Source: Mya arenaria (lineage: Eukaryota > Mollusca > Bivalvia > Myida > Myidae). From it: a stretch of 64,000 nt of DNA. Positions within the stretch are counted from its first letter, which is position 1. The number at the start of each line of letters is the position of its first letter. Positions 12,193 to 22,619 of this stretch are shown in pieces. Under the pieces are notes generated by a model that saw nothing but the letters and a program-made list of their open reading frames with translations, was not told where the DNA came from and ran no database searches. The DNA is taken from positions 9,169,758 through 9,233,757 of the forward strand of contig NC_069134.1 of NCBI RefSeq assembly GCF_026914265.1. The letters run 5' to 3'. The position numbers were made by a program, and so were the translations under genes.

Positions 12193-12693
12193 CAACAAGT
12201 CACATAATATTTCCATCGTGATTTAATTAAGTTACGACCATCTCGAGGGGGTGAAAGCGAAAAGGTCCTATCTTCTTCTTTATTTAATGTCACTAAGAAC
12301 CTTTTCGCATTCACCCCATTTTTTGACTAGGGCACTTGTGGCCTAGTTCATAGCCGTAAACGCGCTATCTGCATTCTCAAGCCGCAACTGGGGGTTCACT
12401 AACGTAATGTATTCATACGCTGTATTTTGATTGGATTGCCGTTAGCGAATTTGAATGATCAAAGTAGTACCGGAACTGATTACAATAAAAACATCCAATA
12501 AAAGTAGTTTTCCTAACAATTTAAGCTAACTGTATGTTCTTTTAATGAAGCACAAGAAATTCATACGTAGCGAGTGAGTTAATCAGATTAACTACATGAA
12601 TGTTCTTGCATAAGGTCAGATTATATGCAATAAGAATATGAGTATATTGGAAAAGTACGCATCGAAATTTTTCCGTTCAATGCTCTGTATTGA

Positions 12694-13116
12694 TAGACTG
12701 GTACCCTCTTTCTCTTTTATCCGAAAAGAAACCAGTATCAGCTAACCGCGGTGCCCGTCGCGCATTCGAAATGTCTTGTGAATTCATACGTAAAGCGAAT
12801 AAAGTGTGCGGTCTAAGTAGAAAACAACTAGGAAAGTTGGTTTAAAAAAAGTATTGTTATCCTTTGTATACAATGTTGATATTCCGAAGTCGGTCCCTGT
12901 TCTTTTTTTTCGACATACAGTAATTTGCATGTTTCCGTGATATTTTCTTTTCGATACAAAGTTTATTTAACTAATCATCGCATGGCACTTTTTTAAATAC
13001 AACATGATTTTTTGGTATTTATTGTTAAAATACTATTAATGTTCACTAAAAACCATATGCCGCGTACCTGTATAACTTTATATTTTTGAGGAAAAGTAAA
13101 TCAGGGTACCAGTCTA
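12694..13116. mobile_element. MITE with 14-bp terminal inverted repeats
   Basis: TAGACTGGTACCCT at 12694-12707 is repeated as an exact inverted copy at 13103-13116. The TA at each tip may be the target duplication, which would fit a Tc1/mariner-type element. The 423-bp body has no coding capacity. The superfamily is a guess. Confidence 0.5.
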
Positions 13117-13612
13117 CTTTTGACCTCAAAATTTACTCTGATCAGAGCGGCCGAATGATTCAGACATGTATGTTATCACTACTTCCGGATGCTGATGATG
13201 TGAATTTCATAGTGTGTTATTGAGGAAATTTATCAATAAAGCCGCCATTGAATGATTACCACTATCAAACGGATTTATTTTCATCTTACCGTGGGTAGCA
13301 TTTTTAATTTGACACGTAAACTTTCAAGCAATACAAGTTCGTTTGAAAAAAATCATGTGATTTCAATTTTGCAAAATGGAGATAAAAAATATCAAATATG
13401 CGCATACTTATTTATAAAGTTTCATTCTAAATGAAGCCAAATGTATGAATATGTGCACAGCATCTGGGAATAAGATGATTGTTTACCTATGTGCATAGAA
13501 AAGTCTTGGAGTCACTCTCAGTGTAAGTACATGACATTGTGATAAACCATCGCCATTGTCTGGCATTGATAAAATAATCTTGCATGCTCAATTTTGATTT
13601 CCTCTCTTATAA

Positions 13613-14010
13613 TGCACCAGTCAATTGTTACCACGCCTCCATCGGGGATATACCAGGGAAAAGGGCTGTGTTTTTACCTTAAAGGTGTTCTCGTAGCTAA
13701 AGAACTTCAGCAAACACATTATATATTACCTTTTTGGACGTGTTGTAAACATAAAAAAATAAATATCAACATTAAAGTTATGGAAGCCAGAACTAGTGTC
13801 CTCGCAATGCCGGGTGATTGCGGTGGTTTTGTCTTCCCTCAAAATATATCAGGGAATTGCTCTTACCTTAGATCCGCGGGATGCGGGGTTATTCACGGGA
13901 TTTTACCACCAGTTCGATTTCGCAGGGCAGGGATTTTACCGGGGATTGGCTGGACGGAAAGTCGGAGGGGGGGGGGGGGGGGGGGTGGCTGGTTACAATT
14001 GACTGGTGCA
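13613..14010 (+). mobile_element. Harbinger-like MITE, copy 1
   Basis: Ends TGCACCAGTCAATTGT and, inverted, ACAATTGACTGGTGCA. Flanks are TAA and TAC, close to the 3-bp TWA target duplication used by PIF/Harbinger elements. The GC-rich body shares blocks with copies at 14468, 47302 and 51177, for example TTTTACC followed by a GCAGGGCAGGGATTTTACC-like stretch. A run of 19 G lies just inside the right end (13967-13985). There is no transposase. This copy shows an uninterrupted version of the site into which the TRIM inserted in the 51-kb copy. Confidence 0.75.
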
Positions 14011-14467
14011 TACTTTACAAGTTCTTTTTCTGAAGACGCTTTGTGCTCACTTTTTTGTTTTCTAGCCAAGAATGAAAATCAAACATCAGTCAGAGATACA
14101 GTATGGTGATGCATTGTTGTTGATAGATCAGTAGAAATTTGTGAAATATTTGAGGGAAAGGTATTTGGTTAAATAATTTACAAGTGTAACTTTTGAGTTT
14201 TATTTAACAATGCAGTGCCGAATATTGTGAAGATAGAATTGAATTTGTATTAATTAATCAGTTGACTTGTGGCGTTTAGGGAACAAAATTAAAATCAAAA
14301 TATTCAATAAGGTTCCCTTATCACCCAATGTTGTGGAATAGTAAAGTAATGAAGCTTTAACCTCACAACAGTCTTTCTCAAATGCTGTCCAGGCTTAAGA
14401 ATAACTAACCTCGCGATGTCACACCAGAACTCATCTTGGCATGAGATTGGATCACTATGGATCATTA

Positions 14468-14762
14468 TACACCTGTCAATTGTAACCACGGCTCCCACAT
14501 CCGGGGGTATACCGGGGATAGCCGGCGAAATGGGCCGTGTTTTTACCTTTCAGGTGGCCCCGCAGTGCCAGGTCCTCCCGGAAAATACAGAGTGGACGGG
14601 GCTTAACCTAATGCCCCTTGGGTGCGGGGCATTTGGTGGGGACTTTACCATCAGATTATCTCCGCAGGGCGGGGATTTTAGCTGGGGTTGGCTGGACCGA
14701 AAGTAAAAGTCCCCGCTATTCCGGGACCGGGGGGGGGGGTATGGTTACAATTGACTGATGCA
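14468..14762 (+). mobile_element. Harbinger-like MITE, copy 2
   Basis: 295-bp member of the same family, same orientation, 457 bp downstream of copy 1. The termini are slightly mutated (TACACCTGTCAATTGTAACC at the left). Both flanks are TTA, a perfect 3-bp target duplication. A G10 tract sits inside the right terminus (14729-14739). Confidence 0.8.
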
Positions 14763-15089
14763 TTAGCTTGTGTATTCAGATAAAGTTAAGAATATATATT
14801 TATTTATATAAGTTATACTTTGCAATCTAAATCAAAGATTTGCAAAAGGTATCCTTTATCAATAAATGCAAGTATACATAAATGACTGTGCAAATCTGTA
14901 TGTATCATCCAAATATGAGTACCTTGCAGGGTGAATGTTATTTGTAAAAATTATACTAAGTGAGCTTTCAAGATTACCTTTCCAATCCCATACACAATGC
15001 AGTTTGAAACCTGGATAATTAAAACAAATCTTGGTTATTGACCATTACTATTAAATATCTGATAAGTCACAGACATTATAAGGTACAGT

Positions 15090-15560
15090 TTGAAGGGGCT
15101 GTACTCAGTTAATGATGAAAAAGCAAAATTTTAAAGAAAATTGTAGAAAATTGACATAAACTTGGTATCGATGTGTACTATTAATGCATTGAAACTTACT
15201 GATGATCCCCATAGTTTACAAATGATTTATTAATAGCAGTTATTTCGTGTGTTTCCATTAAAAAAAGATTACTAGGTATGTCTACCGAGTAGAATTCATT
15301 CCTTATGCGTGATCTGCCGTTGATGTTATAACATGATATAAGCGAGTTACGTATACATCTGGAAAATTCCACCCAGTAAAAGTAACTCTTCATAGCATAG
15401 TGGATACAACACTTCACTGCATTTTTTTTTTTTTGATTTTGGTATTTTATTTACAATAACGATATCAAAGAGTAAAATATTTTATTAAAAAAGTGTCCTT
15501 AGATTCGTTACAGGAAAAAAAAAACTTTTTTGGTGCCAATCTGGTGTACAGTCCCTTTCA
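15090..15560 (+). mobile_element. tRNA-carrying MITE, copy A (decayed)
   Basis: Diverged member of the family defined by the copy at 26222. Terminal inverted repeats read GAAGGGGCTGTACTCAG at the left and GAAAGGGACTGTACACCAG inward from the right. The internal block GTAGAATTCATTCCTTATGC at 15289-15308 is shared with the 26-kb and 54-kb copies. The tRNA-like part survives only as a box A relic (TAGCATAGTGG near 15396); its 3' half with box B has been lost to a T-run. The flanking TTAA sites are mutated. Confidence 0.65.
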
Positions 15561-15743
15561 TAAACAACAAGTGAAGCCAATGCTGTATTAATTTGAGACA
15601 AACAAAAAGAAGACAGCACAAAGTTCAAAAAGTGTGACCAATGTGAGAATACCTTACATAATTTATAATTTTTCATGCGATTCAGACAATTTTAATGCTA
15701 GAAATCACAAAAAAATCATTCCCTTGAATTATTCCTGTCATAG

Positions 15744-16094
15744 TTTAAAGCTACACTCTCACAGATTTACTGTTTTTACAACTTTTTTTTTGTCTTGGAA
15801 AGAGCAATTTTTTGCGTAAACATCTTTAAACCAATGATATCAGATTGCTGACAAACAATCAGCTCGTAGTTTGTCATATTTCCGTTCGAAAATTAATGTT
15901 TTATGGCTTAAACAGTTACTAACAGTTTAAGAATAATGCTTAAAACATCAATTTTGTAACTTTAATATAAAAATCTGCCATCTAAATTTTGGTCAACAGT
16001 CTTATATAACTGGTTTCCATGGATTTTCGCAAAAATTGGCTCGTTCCAAGACAAAAAAATAAAAAGGTTGTCAAAATGAGAGTGCAGCTTTAAA
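15744..16094. mobile_element. Long palindromic MITE, TTAA type
   Basis: About 350 bp whose two halves are imperfect inverted copies: TTTAAAGCTACACTCTCA at the left against TTTAAAGCTGCACTCTCA inward from the right, continuing through a GTCTTGGAA(A/C)GAGC box and TTTTTGCG on both sides. The centre is AT-rich. Ends at TTTAAA suggest a TTAA-type target site. Non-coding and able to fold as a long hairpin. Confidence 0.75.
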
Positions 16095-16713
16095 CTCATA
16101 ATAAAATTTCAATGCACTACATTTGACATAATTTAAAACAGACGAAAAAATGTTATTTTCAAAAAGCACAATATATCCTTTATGTGACCTTACATTATAA
16201 TGAATTTAATCAGATCATAATTAAGTGACTTTTCTTGCACTTAAATGTGAACAAGAACGCTTGGGATTGAACACTTAATGAAACAAGAATGAAATTGATG
16301 AATCATCAAAATTATACACACAAATGTTCTTTGATATACAAAAAAATGAACTTTTTTAGACTTTCAAATATTTAACATTTACTAAATATGTTTATATAAA
16401 ATGATGAATACATTTGTAGGATTTGATATCCTACTAGATGCAACTCGGCTTCGTTCATTTTTCTTATCTTTCTCTCAGTGATGAGGAATAAATTTTATTC
16501 ACTGCAGTTGTTTTCTAAGTTTATGAAAATAAGAACAATTGAAACAATTCATTAACTACTGTTGATCAGTGCAGATTGTGGAAGGTCATGGTTGATTTCA
16601 ATGAACCACCAATAAGCCCTATGTATGTAGTTGTCTTTTACAATGATTGTTCAAAGTTACAATGGCCCTGTGGGTTAAAGATGCTCTGTCCACGGGGTAA
16701 CATGTTTTGTACA

Positions 16714-16895
16714 TAATAGGGTTATAAGTACTGCGTTTTGATCCAGGAGGTTGTATTCGACTCAAGTAGATTTTTGCAGATTCAGATTTCACAAGGCACA
16801 AGCCGAGTAAAATCAAAATCTACAAAAAACTACCAGAATCAAATATGACATTCCGCCATATCCGGATCAAAACGCAGTACTAATAACCCTTTTAT
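16714..16895. repeat. Imperfect inverted repeat, MITE-like
   Basis: The left arm TAATAGGGTTATAAGTACTG followed by CGTTTTGATCC is matched by an inverted copy ending near 16895. The arms continue inward, with AGATTTTTG paired to CAAAATCT on either side of an ACAAGGCACAAGCCGAG centre. The roughly 180-bp hairpin probably derives from a MITE. A diverged direct copy of the sequence just upstream (16620-16700) recurs at 17500-17600. Confidence 0.55.
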
Positions 16896-18740
16896 TATAT
16901 TATACATTACTGGTTAGATCACTTAGAAGCCACATCTTTGCATAATAAATTTCATTTTAAGGATGCACTCATTGACTTAATGACGTCAATTTAATATTGC
17001 GCAACATACTTGTTATCACGTGACGTCACAAGAGTGGTATATGGCCGTATTGCACTGGAGCGGAATATGGGTTAAAGTATTTTGTGATATGTATTGCATG
17101 TGGATTGATGATGGGTATAAAATAAAGAATAAAATTATATTTGGTATTCCATTCTCACTAGCAGTGTGATGAACTGCTGACACCATGTTATGAAATTTGA
17201 TGGTCAAAGTATTTAAAAGACATTTCAATATTTCATACTTTAAAAACGATATTCATCTCATCTTAGTCTACTCAACTTGCTTTGCTATGTACAAAAGTCT
17301 GCAGCAGTAATATGAATAGCATTAGACAGAAGGCAGTGCCTAATATTTATCAACAGCATTAACAGCATTAAGTTATCATGGTAACATGTTATATGAATTG
17401 AATACCAAGCACAAATTAAGAGGGACAAAATTATTCTTCACTTTTTTATATAAAAACTACTTCCTAATAGCACTGTGTATGCAGTCTGACATAGGTGTAC
17501 AATGTAGATGTCTTTTACAAAGATTGTTCAATGTATGACCCTATGGTTTAAAGCTCCCCTGAAAAAGAGGTGACAGGTTTTCTATATAGTATATAATTAC
17601 ATCATTGAAAATCTTCTCTGAAACTGCAAATAACAGCCCTTTGATATAAAAGGATTTGATCAAATTAAAGAAGTATGTGTGCCAACCACGTAAATTAATT
17701 TGTAAAAGTCTGATTTAACGACTTTGAGAAATTCAAAAGAACTATGACTTTATCTGATTTAACGCTTTAGCCCCCCCCCCCCCCCTCTCACTCTACACAC
17801 ACTTAACTAGATTTTTGCAAATTTCCTTTGCAGCTTGCAAGCAGTTTTATTCTAGCCCATTAAACACTGACCCATTGTGATGTGAACCGATTTTTTCAAT
17901 GCTTAGAACATGGTTGTCAACATCTCTGGATGAAGCCCTAGTCCATCAGTGCTTTCAGCACTTTGATTCAAAGACGTTGTTGTCACATTTCAACTTGTGG
18001 GTTATAATGAGACTAGCAAAACTTCATCAACTTTCTGGAAATTTAATTATGTTTTGCATCGATTTATAAAGTTTTAAAGGTTTCAGAGTTCGAATACGGT
18101 ATATATAAGAAACATAAAAGCTTACATATATATGGAAATTAAATATCAATACCTCAAATATTAACACAAACAAGGATAGTTGCATTGCAAGTAACATTCA
18201 CCATCTAACTAGAGAATAACACATTTGAAATTTCTCAATTCTTTGTATTGTAGATCCACCTATACATGTACATATATAGGATACCAAATAAATATTTGAA
18301 ATTATTATGCTCGTTATGTTTTTGCAGTTAACGTGATTAAACCTAGTTATAATGGTCCTAGTTAAGGTTCTAATTAAAAAAAAGAAACAGGTTTAACACA
18401 GACTTCATTTAATGTTGTTATTTTTTCATTGTGAATATTATTCAGTAGTTCTTATAAGACAAATAAATAATACAGCAAAATGAAAGAGTAATACCGCGTG
18501 ACATTCACAAATGATGAATTGGTAAAAAAACATTAACCGCTAAAACGTGCAATCACAGCGTTAACGTATTAACGTAACGTAATATAGGGAGTGTGCTATG
18601 CTCGTCATATATAATAAACGAAAGTCATGCTTTCCATCAAGTGTTATAACCAACCATGTTTTTTATTGCGGTCGTTAAATTGTCGATTTGTCAGTAAACA
18701 GCGCAATTCAGTTTGCTGAGCGAATGAAAATTGGCTTTTG
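16896..18740. other. Intergenic, no recognisable gene
   Basis: AT-rich spacer with a C16 homopolymer near 17772 and a diverged duplicate of the 16.6-kb segment at about 17500-17600. No coding signal is seen. The right end carries the putative promoter of the 19.4-kb gene. Confidence 0.4.
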
Positions 18741-18743
18741 AGT

Positions 18744-18807
18744 TAATAAAAAGCATACAAATTCATTTAGACTATATGCGAATGACGCGATTATCTAAGA
18801 ATATCTG
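18744..18807 (+). promoter_or_regulatory. Putative TATA box and 5'-UTR exon
   Basis: TAATAAAAAG at 18744-18753 lies about 55 nt before a good splice donor (ATATCTG then GTAAGTG, exon end 18807). A start site about 30 nt after the TATA-like box would give a 5'-UTR exon of roughly 30 nt. The matching acceptor is a long T-run followed by CAG, ending at 19353, which makes a 546-bp 5'-UTR intron (18808-19353). Inferred from consensus only. Confidence 0.45.
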
Positions 18808-19367
18808 GTAAGTGTTAGTTTTGATATTATCTTAATTATAAGTAATATAAATAAACGATGGTATCACAAACGTGAAGTCATTGTGAAACTGAAACTGTAT
18901 GTACGTGTGAACAAAATCTAAAGAAACGGTAAAGCCTAAGTTATTTGTGTCTTATATTTCTTGTAACTTTTAGTTTTGTTTCTTATGATAACTGCTTTTG
19001 TTTTTACCAGCAAGAGGTGGACAAAGTGTGTAATGACTATCAAAAGTTTGTTACAAAGTATCAAGAGTTAATTCAGTAAATTAGAGTCAAAGTTTCCTGA
19101 TTGACATCCTCAGTTTATATTAAAGTGTATAACTGGCTACACGAATTAAATCTAAATATCTTTGACACAATGCACACTTATTTAATCGACTTAAATTTTA
19201 AGCAGTCATTACAATAATGCAATAGCTTTTTATGTCAATATCTGAATTTGCTTTCATTTGACACACCAGTGAGTTGTATATTGTGATTTTACTATGTAAT
19301 AATTATATTGCGAATTCTTCAAATTATGAGTGACATGTCGGTTTTTTTTTCAGAATCAAGCAAAGGC

Positions 19368-22300
19368 ATGTGCATCGCCATACTTTTCATCTGCCTATTG
19401 TTACATATAGGCAGTGTCGATACGCAGACAGACGGGTTCCAAGCTGTGGATGGCTTTGCTCAAGGTGACGGTTTCAACAAACCTGACCACCCGCAGTCTT
19501 CATTCAGTGCGGAGGGGTTCGTTCCAGCTGAGCGAGATCAAGCGAGTATTGATCGTGCACGGTCTACTAATGGGTTCCAAACGATTCCAGTTGGAAAACC
19601 AGCTTTTAATGACAGACTGGGTCAGAGACGTGAACCATCAAATGTAAACACCGAAGTGGTCGGTGACAGTCGTCGAAACGCCATTGCCATGACCAAGTCA
19701 GTGTTTGCAAATATTGCAAACGCTTTAGATAATTTGCCACCATTTCCACCAAATAACGAGCCAAACATACATGAGCCTCGTTCAGCTTGGATGCAAAGTG
19801 ACCCCAATCAAAGCGATATCCCAATGGGCGTCAATGGCGTTGATGACGGAATGACAATTTGGGAAGAAAGTTTGCAATCTGTTCAACAAGAAATGGGAAT
19901 AAATGGATCATTCCCAAATTTTATCTCCGAGGGTATTGCATCCGGATTAGATCCAATGTCAAACGCAAACACCAACTTACCTGCGGACAATAGCTTTGGT
20001 AAAGCTGAACCGATTCCTAGTGCAAATAAACCTAACGTTCCTGATGACAATCGGATAAATAAGATTTCACAGGGCATTCCAGATTCTCTTCGAAATAATC
20101 CGATGGATTTTAGCCTCAATGACGTTTTGCCAATATCTACAGAAGTTGCTGCCAATGCGGAGTCTGTTACAGATTTGCGAGGTCAATCTTCTTCAGATCC
20201 ACTGTTATCAAATGACTTATCAGATACAGGTCGAAGTTCTGGCCTTGGAACCAATATTGGTGTCGATACTCCGATGGTGAATGCAGGTGCTGAAATTCAG
20301 CCTGATCTAGTGCCACAAGAAAGAGCTTTTCCATTTGACACACAAGGAAGTAGTTCTCTCTTTGGAACTAATTTTGATTTTGAAGGAAGTTCACTTTTAG
20401 GCACTAATTTTGATACTGAACCATTGTCAACTAGTGATGGGATGAACACTCCCTCAAACACAAAACCAACGGGAGGTCTACCGTCGTCGAATGGTTTCAC
20501 AAGTATTGGAACCAATAGTGGTGTCGATACTCCGATGATGAGTGAAGGTGTTAATGTTCAGCCTAATGTAGTGCCACAAGTAAAAGCTGCTCCATCTGAC
20601 ACACAAGCAGTCAGTTCTCTCATTGGAACAAACTTTGATTTTGATTTTGGAGGAAGTTCACTTTTAGGCACCAATTTTGATAATGAACCATTGCCATCTA
20701 GTGGTGGGGTGAACACTTCCTCTAACACAAAACCAACGGGAGGTATATCATCTTCGAATGATACTTCAAATATTGGAACCAATAGTGGTGTCGATATTCC
20801 GTTGATGAATGAAGGTGTTGAAGTTCAGCCTGATCTAGTGCCACAAGTAAAAGCTGCTTCATCTGACACACGAGCAAGTAACTCTCTCATTGGAACTAAC
20901 TTTGATTTTGGAGGAAGTTCACTTTTAGGCACCAATTTTGATGATGAACCTTTGCCATCTAGTGGTGGGATGAACACTCCCTCAAACACAAACCCATCGG
21001 GAAGTCTATCATCGTCGAATGGTTTCACAAGTGGAGGATTTGACCTTAACCTCAACTCAAATTCCGGATTTACTGACAGTTCTCCCACTGAACCATTTTC
21101 TGTACCATCTGACCAACGATTTCAACCAGGGTCTGACCCAGCACGGCCTTTAAGTTCAAGTGATGGATTTGACACTCGAAGTTCAACTACCAGAAGATTA
21201 CGGCCTATATCTAGATCATCGTCTGGAAGAAGCTCAGGCTTTGGAGATTTAGCTCAAGGTACTCTCGCACCGGTCTCCCAGAACTTCCCAAGCTCATCGG
21301 CAAGACCAGGTCCCTTTGGTACACCGACGGGCTCATTTGATAGAAGAAGATCGGGCTCATTTGATAGATCAAGACCAGGCTTTTTTGACAGACAAACTCT
21401 GGGCTCATTTGACAGACCAACTTCGGGCATATTTGATAGACCAACTATGGGCACATTTGATAGACCAACATCGGGCACATTTGATAGACCAGGTCCGGGC
21501 ATATTTGATAGACCAGGTCCGAGCATATTTGATGGACCAACATCGAGTACATTTGATAGACAAGGTACGGGCACATTTGATAGACCAACTCCGGGCTCAT
21601 TTGATGGACAAACTCCGGGCTCATTTGGTAGATCATTGATAAGAAGGACAGGGTTCCAACCATTTGAGCCAAGATTTCCTTCCGGTTTTAGACGTCCGCG
21701 TGAACCATTTTCTTCAGGTTTAAATGCAAGTAGAACCGTTTCATCCGATCGATTTCGTGGTCCAGTCGATCTTGACAGAAGCATGCCACCAATATCTCCG
21801 TTTGACATTGGACGATTTCGTGACCCTACACTATTTGGTATGGGACGTAGAGATTCTACTGGTTCAGGACAATTTGGCCCTCCGCAGTTTCGTTCTCCTG
21901 TAAGATTTGACACTTCACTGGGGTCAAGTTCGACAGGATTTGGAATGGGGTCTTCATCATCAAGATCAATACTCCCGAGGTTACACACCTTTGGCACCGT
22001 TCCAAGCAGGGGTGACAGTTTAATTGGTTCAGTGAGGAGAACTGACATGGCGCAACGTACACGTGGAAGTGACTCCCCGAGGTCTCAGGTACCTCTGACA
22101 TCTGGGCCATTTAGACCATCAAGCTCTCTTCCTTTGCCAACAGGCAGAACATTCAGTGATGGCACAAGACAAACGATGTCTCTAACAGGAACAAGAACGG
22201 GTTTGGCAGGCTCGCGATTTCCGTTAACAAGTTCATCGATTTTGCCAAGGTTTCCTGTATCTTCTTTAACAAGACCGAGCTCTTTAACAGGATTTGGTGG

Positions 22301-22493
22301 TACTATTTCTTCGTTTCCGTCTCCTGGTAGAAGTACATTGACAGGGTCATCTTTTCTACCACGGACATCTTTTCCATCTAGAACACCAAGTACCATGTTC
22401 GGATCTCATTCTCTTCATACCGGATCTTCAACAGGATCACAACCTAGGTTTGGGTCAGGTCTATCTAGAGGATTTGTCAGTTCATTTCCATGA
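19368..22493 (+). CDS. Secreted Phe/Ser/Gly-rich repetitive protein
   Basis: A 1041-aa protein in one coding exon, with no recognised family. I start it at the ATG at 19368, not the in-frame ATG at 19308, because a polypyrimidine-CAG acceptor ends at 19353, 14 nt upstream, and the protein then opens with a signal peptide (MCIAILFICLLLHIGSVDTQ). The mature part has no Cys and no Tyr. Order: DGF-containing N-terminal segment; acidic Asn/Ser/Asp-rich region; three tandem units of 87-89 aa (SSLIGTNFDF... SLLGTNFD...) around residues 290-560; Arg/Ser-rich region; about 12 copies of an 8-aa unit (FDRPTSGI-like) around residues 655-755; then a basic Arg/Ser/Phe-rich tail to ...GFVSSFP. The acidic N-terminal and basic C-terminal halves suggest self-association. 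A matrix, adhesive or shell role is inferred from composition. Confidence 0.85.
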   Translation: MCIAILFICLLLHIGSVDTQTDGFQAVDGFAQGDGFNKPDHPQSSFSAEGFVPAERDQASIDRARSTNGFQTIPVGKPAFNDRLGQRREPSNVNTEVVGDSRRNAIAMTKSVFANIANALDNLPPFPPNNEPNIHEPRSAWMQSDPNQSDIPMGVNGVDDGMTIWEESLQSVQQEMGINGSFPNFISEGIASGLDPMSNANTNLPADNSFGKAEPIPSANKPNVPDDNRINKISQGIPDSLRNNPMDFSLNDVLPISTEVAANAESVTDLRGQSSSDPLLSNDLSDTGRSSGLGTNIGVDTPMVNAGAEIQPDLVPQERAFPFDTQGSSSLFGTNFDFEGSSLLGTNFDTEPLSTSDGMNTPSNTKPTGGLPSSNGFTSIGTNSGVDTPMMSEGVNVQPNVVPQVKAAPSDTQAVSSLIGTNFDFDFGGSSLLGTNFDNEPLPSSGGVNTSSNTKPTGGISSSNDTSNIGTNSGVDIPLMNEGVEVQPDLVPQVKAASSDTRASNSLIGTNFDFGGSSLLGTNFDDEPLPSSGGMNTPSNTNPSGSLSSSNGFTSGGFDLNLNSNSGFTDSSPTEPFSVPSDQRFQPGSDPARPLSSSDGFDTRSSTTRRLRPISRSSSGRSSGFGDLAQGTLAPVSQNFPSSSARPGPFGTPTGSFDRRRSGSFDRSRPGFFDRQTLGSFDRPTSGIFDRPTMGTFDRPTSGTFDRPGPGIFDRPGPSIFDGPTSSTFDRQGTGTFDRPTPGSFDGQTPGSFGRSLIRRTGFQPFEPRFPSGFRRPREPFSSGLNASRTVSSDRFRGPVDLDRSMPPISPFDIGRFRDPTLFGMGRRDSTGSGQFGPPQFRSPVRFDTSLGSSSTGFGMGSSSSRSILPRLHTFGTVPSRGDSLIGSVRRTDMAQRTRGSDSPRSQVPLTSGPFRPSSSLPLPTGRTFSDGTRQTMSLTGTRTGLAGSRFPLTSSSILPRFPVSSLTRPSSLTGFGGTISSFPSPGRSTLTGSSFLPRTSFPSRTPSTMFGSHSLHTGSSTGSQPRFGSGLSRGFVSSFP
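20247..21035 (+). repeat. Three in-frame ~265-bp coding repeats
   Basis: GGAACCAATA(G/T)TGGTGTCGAT recurs at 20247, 20508 and 20775, giving units of 261 and 267 bp (87 and 89 codons). The length difference is whole codons, so the frame is kept. Each unit carries two GTNFD motifs and a TPSNT-x-P-x-G linker. Confidence 0.85.
21336..21634 (+). repeat. 24-bp coding repeat, about 12 copies
   Basis: In-frame tandem units encoding FDR-P-x-x-G-(S/T/I), 8 codons each, inside the 1041-aa protein. Some units carry FDG or FGR variants. The reverse strand is also open, but that is a by-product of the repeat. Confidence 0.85.
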
Positions 22494-22593
22494 CACTGAT
22501 ATCGTTCTATAATAATTATTGTGTAAATATTGAGTGAGAGTATTTATTTGTTTTTATACTTTATTTGATATTGAATGTGTTGTATTTGTGATA

Positions 22594-22599
22594 AATAAA
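22594..22599 (+). terminator. Polyadenylation signal
   Basis: AATAAA 100 bp after the stop of the 1041-aa protein gene, in an AT-rich flank with a T/G-rich stretch nearby. Likely the transcript 3' end signal. Confidence 0.6.
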
Positions 22600-22619
22600 G
22601 ACTGATAAAAATACACCAT

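Noticed and set aside
21211..22048. Long minus-strand and +1 frames inside the 1041-aa gene
   Set aside because: They are shadows of the repetitive coding exon (mirror readings of FDRP and SSG repeats) with no independent start features.
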